Below, piece after piece: positions 61,601 through 64,000 of a stretch of 64,000 bases of DNA. The stretch covers positions 62,001 through 126,000 of the forward strand of contig JAFIGD010000005.1 of NCBI GenBank assembly GCA_020831625.1, in the 5' to 3' direction. How positions within the stretch are numbered: the stretch's first letter is position 1; every line of letters begins with the position of its first letter. A program made the position numbers and the translations under genes. Under the pieces are notes generated by a model. That model worked only from the letters and a program-made list of their open reading frames with translations. It ran no database searches and was not told the DNA's origin. The DNA is from Verrucomicrobiota bacterium (GTDB taxonomy: Bacteria; Verrucomicrobiota; Kiritimatiellia; SS1-B-03-39; UBA6053).

Positions 61601-64000
61601 GGATATCGATTCCTTCACCGGACCCGATGGAACGGTCAGCGCCAGTGGATTCGCCTGGGAGGCGGACAACCGGTTACGCATTGATTTTCCGCCTGTGTCT
61701 GAAGACGGGCTTTATACATTGACCCTGGGCACCGGGGTTTTGAATCCGGACAGTGTCCCGTTGTCTGCGGCGTATGACGCGACCTTCGAACTGGGAACGT
61801 TTGATCCGCCGGTGATTCTCACCGAAAGTCTGCCCGCCGCCGATGTCGGGGAGGTCTACACCGCCGGCGTGGCAGCCGTGAGTGAAGCGGGTCTGTCCCT
61901 GACTCTGACGGTGAGCGGCCGACCGGACTGGCTGGCGTTTACGGATCACGGAAACGGAGCCGGAACCCTCTCCGGCAACCCGCCGCAAGGGGCTGACGGC
62001 ACGGTGGACCTGACCTTTCACGCGTTTGACGGCGCATCCACCAGCAGCGGGGCGCTCACACTTTTGGTCCGCCCCCGCGCCTTGGTGACCCTGAGCGCGG
62101 GGACGGCCTCGGTGATGGAAAACGCCGGTGCATTGACTGTGACTGTGAACCGCGCGCTGAATGACACCGGTCCGGTTTCGGTGAACTATGTCACCCAGGA
62201 CGGCAATTCCGACACCGGCCTAAACGCGGTGGCCGGGGTGGATTACGCCGAGACCGCCGGCACCCTGCACTGGGCCGACGGGGAAACCGGGGGCAAAATG
62301 TTTTCCGTGCCGGTATTTGATGATGAACTCAGTCAGGGGGACCGGTCTTTCCGTGTGCATATCGGCGGCGTTTCGGGCATCGCGAATTTGGGCCTGGACA
62401 TGATGGAGGTGACGATTATCGACGAAGACGTGGATGTCCCCCCTCAGATTGTGCTGGAGGATCGTGGGACCGTCACCCATGTGCGGGCCACCCTCAACGC
62501 GTTTTTGCTGGCGGGATCGGAGGATACTGTGGGAACGCTTTGGTACGGAGCGGTCGACGGGGGCGGGGCTCCCGGTGCATGGGAGCATGAGGTGGATCTC
62601 GGCGGGATTGGTTACGGTCCTGTCAGTATTCTGCTGGAGGGCCTGACGGCGGAAACCAGCTATTTCTACCGATTCGAGGCCGTGAATCAATACGGCCAGG
62701 ATCAGACGGTCAGCGACAGCTTCACGACCCGGGCGGAGCCGGACGGGCAGACCTTTGAAATCACCTTCCCCGGATACGACCGCGCGGAGACGCTGACCGA
62801 TTTTCCGCTCTTGGTTCGCATCAGTGAGGCGAACATTCCCGACTTCTTCTACGCCAACATGGCGTTTCCGGAAACCGGCGGGGATTTGCGCTTTTATGAC
62901 GAGGAGGATAATGAGCTGCCCTTCAGTGTGCAGCGTTGGAATCCGGACGGGGAGTCGCTGGTGTGGGTCCGCGTGCCGGCCCTTCATGCCGCCGCCGCGA
63001 TCACCATGGTTATCGGGGATGCGGATACGGAGACGCTCCCCGCATACACCGCCGACGGCAGTGTCTGGAACGAGAATTTCCGGGCCGTGTATCATTTTCA
63101 GAGCAGCGGCACCTCCGTGCCGGATGCGACAAGTCACGGTCTGGACGGCGCGGTGCAAAACGCCTCCGCGACCACCTTTGTGCCGGGCATTGTGGGCAGC
63201 GGCTACGATTTCTCGGGGGGCAACGCCGAGCACATCAGCACAAGCGCGAGTGCCACGGCGCTGAACATCGACGGGGCCAAACCCAGAACCACCTCGGTAT
63301 GGGCCTACACCCGCACGTTTAACAACGGAGCACCCTTCCAGGCGGGGGCAAACAGCAATGGTCAGATGTGGAGCCTGCGCACCTTGAGCACCGACAACTC
63401 GTGGCGCATGCAATTCTGGTCCGGCGACAATGATATCACCTTTCAAACTCAAAACGAATGGGTGTATCTCACCATGGTGTACGACGGCGCGACCGCGCGG
63501 GTCTACCGGAACGGTGTTGAGGTTGAGAACAGCGCCTACAGCCGCGTCCTCTCCACCTCGGCCACGGCGGTGCCGCTGCAAATCGGCAACTATAACAACA
63601 CGAGCTATTTCAACGGTATCCTTGACGAACTCCGGGTTTCGGATGTGGTGCGCAGTGAAAACTGGATCTGGGCCGAATGGAAAAATATGGCGCTGACCGA
63701 TGAGTTTCTCGCGTTTGAATCCATGGGAGGGGGAGGGCCCGCCGCGGCGGAGGTCACGCTCACCAACCTCACCCAAACTGTGGACGGCACCCCGAAAGCA
63801 CCCGCCGTATCCACCGACCCGGCGGATCTGGGGGTGAGCCTGACCTACAATGGAGACACCCAGGCCCCGTCGACATCCGGCGTGTATGCGGTCGTGGCCA
63901 CCGTGATAGAACCCGGTTACGAAGGCACCGCGACCGCCACGTTCACTCTGCTCACGGAGGAGGGGATTGTGGACAGCAACGGCAGTGGCGCGGATGACGG
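58638..64000 (+). CDS. Giant secreted metzincin-type metalloprotease (cut by window end)
   Basis: The frame stays open from the ATG at 58638 to the window end, giving at least 1787 residues. A signal helix (residues 1-22, LLLVLLLLVLTGLFL) leads to a prodomain. Residues about 290-470 hold a reprolysin-like zinc protease whose motif HEVGHNWGLAH at 425-435 supplies three His ligands and the catalytic Glu. Later parts include bacterial Ig-like domains (SVTFNRPMDPDGF...), a Calx-beta (about 1150-1260), a DUF2341-like segment (YDRAETLTDFPLLVRI) with a LamG/concanavalin domain (about 1375-1695), and an MBG-like repeat at the edge. It follows the giant subtilase by 102 bases and is of the same class of large surface protein. 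Confidence 0.85.
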   Translation, partial: MKTKIRLLLVLLLLVLTGLFLRLNEGAEAPSEAVAPLDKPALAEASHSGETAVPAKASESAEERGQNGFESVEAPVLTAADRVDAEGMPAPVIPRGLHNRRVLDTPGRTRLEPGTGEPVRVFLDVRPARENSPFARDAYTLDAVEASISHRLFHDLAGGISSRLILPLTVGEEVEVNVYEIVHRGEHTFTFMGKIPGDHDNDVILVYNEGTVGGSMTLFDPESGGARHFQFQGMEEGVIAIRELDGEAFMESDCGGVIPGEQLFDGAEAAGGDLEGEEGGLSAGDGSSKHIVDIVVGYSIRARNNGGGTAGIEATIIASVDRMNLAFTNSLVDNAELVLLGMIEDPDYAEPGTGSSLLDELNDLNNPNSETFSVVKDLRNALGADKQAFIVNDADGGDAGRAFYPGFSSVTARTYMTSTTITFVHEVGHNWGLAHSWGDSSWSADTSKNANNFGWRFQSGSTKRRTVQSYDWGWQRVPWFGNPDVTHPSLNVKVGAADGYNASGDNTTDSRYVNGGLEGGLGAGFDGSNATLGARAAHTLIARAQERSNLRARAALGVTRPAPGQDVEINQTFSLEWVGGAWLDVVDVELLKGGVPVEVIAQGIPNQHRVLNWTPADLTRGSDYQIRLTLNNGEEASLSEPFSIDPLYPRVVDTFVDPTGVAQPGLESVSVTFNRPMDPDGFSMSQDVTRFVGPGGADVTGSLSGVSWSGNDTVLTFQFSPLTEEGYYRLDFGPDIQDLRGFAMDQNDNAVPGEAEDGFGFSFRVSSGMTGGVQPLLQTDFDSGHSFSLEGGWAVGEPNQGPNGPVAAFSSPNVLGTYLNGDYSANVNIFATTPAFSTLNAENVTVSFQRFLGLRYDNRGGPNRKRDFARIHYSVNGAAWQPLWVNTEEVNGDLIDPGWVSRSYDLPTAVNNQSNVRLRFQLETDDAEHSFGWNIDDLLVTGEFETLIPPAPAPYVAGHFPEGAVIVSPTSFWIDFDQPMDTGSFSLGDIDSFTGPDGTVSASGFAWEADNRLRIDFPPVSEDGLYTLTLGTGVLNPDSVPLSAAYDATFELGTFDPPVILTESLPAADVGEVYTAGVAAVSEAGLSLTLTVSGRPDWLAFTDHGNGAGTLSGNPPQGADGTVDLTFHAFDGASTSSGALTLLVRPRALVTLSAGTASVMENAGALTVTVNRALNDTGPVSVNYVTQDGNSDTGLNAVAGVDYAETAGTLHWADGETGGKMFSVPVFDDELSQGDRSFRVHIGGVSGIANLGLDMMEVTIIDEDVDVPPQIVLEDRGTVTHVRATLNAFLLAGSEDTVGTLWYGAVDGGGAPGAWEHEVDLGGIGYGPVSILLEGLTAETSYFYRFEAVNQYGQDQTVSDSFTTRAEPDGQTFEITFPGYDRAETLTDFPLLVRISEANIPDFFYANMAFPETGGDLRFYDEEDNELPFSVQRWNPDGESLVWVRVPALHAAAAITMVIGDADTETLPAYTADGSVWNENFRAVYHFQSSGTSVPDATSHGLDGAVQNASATTFVPGIVGSGYDFSGGNAEHISTSASATALNIDGAKPRTTSVWAYTRTFNNGAPFQAGANSNGQMWSLRTLSTDNSWRMQFWSGDNDITFQTQNEWVYLTMVYDGATARVYRNGVEVENSAYSRVLSTSATAVPLQIGNYNNTSYFNGILDELRVSDVVRSENWIWAEWKNMALTDEFLAFESMGGGGPAAAEVTLTNLTQTVDGTPKAPAVSTDPADLGVSLTYNGDTQAPSTSGVYAVVATVIEPGYEGTATATFTLLTEEGIVDSNGSGADD

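Overview
The window looks like a piece of a GC-rich, Gram-negative chromosome from the PVC superphylum, most likely Verrucomicrobiota (Opitutae or Puniceicoccales-like). I infer this from family content, not from a marker gene. The clues are two PEP-CTERM proteins with no exosortase in view, XylR-type regulators (a LacI-like sensor joined to an AraC HTH), several secreted polysaccharide-degrading enzymes, two giant multidomain secreted proteases, a SecA with a long insertion, and many short intergenic repeats and palindromes. No rRNA, CRISPR array, prophage or intact insertion sequence was seen.

1-9.5 kb: an OFA-type transporter (cut by the window edge) diverges from galK and a thiamine pyrophosphokinase. 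Next come nrfH-nrfA (nitrite to ammonium, minus strand), a mutarotase-like protein with an overlapping lipoprotein, a sodium:solute symporter, and an AT-rich membrane protein with a C-terminal Cys-rich domain. A phd-vapC toxin-antitoxin pair follows, bracketed by ~100 bp direct repeats. 9.6-24.6 kb: housekeeping and envelope functions. These are a CAU tRNA, secA, lnt, a porin, a Wzm/Wzt-type polysaccharide ABC exporter, a cation/proton antiporter fused to a PTS EIIA domain, a Wza-like export protein, aroE, a prepilin peptidase, a UVR-motif protein and an AraC regulator. The aroE upstream gap holds a cluster of four DnaA-box-like 9-mers.

24.7-43.4 kb: an accessory region for polysaccharide use, mixed with decaying genes. 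It holds a PQQ-propeller secreted protein, two XylR-type regulators each divergent from a PEP-CTERM gene, an operon of alcohol dehydrogenase, GH39-like hydrolase and oligogalacturonate-lyase-like propeller, and a heparinase II/III-like lyase. Five genes here are broken: a barrel-like protein (frameshift or deletion), a histidine phosphatase lacking its middle, a methyltransferase N-terminus, a RAYT-like transposase N-terminus and a regulator split by an in-frame TAG. Two intergenic clusters carry the same palindromic repeat family, one beside the RAYT fragment.

43.4-64 kb: rpmI-rplT on the minus strand, then a sugar ABC transporter built from two unusual proteins: a solute-binding/permease fusion, and a MalG-like permease with a ~325-residue insert made of about three similar modules. 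The ATPase must be elsewhere. The window ends with two huge secreted proteins in tandem: a 3249-residue subtilase and an HExxHxxGxxH metalloprotease that runs off the end.

Working picture: secreted lyases, hydrolases and proteases break down acidic polysaccharide or glycoprotein outside the cell. XylR/AraC regulators sense the products, and the ABC, SSS and porin systems take them up. The substrate is inferred, not shown.
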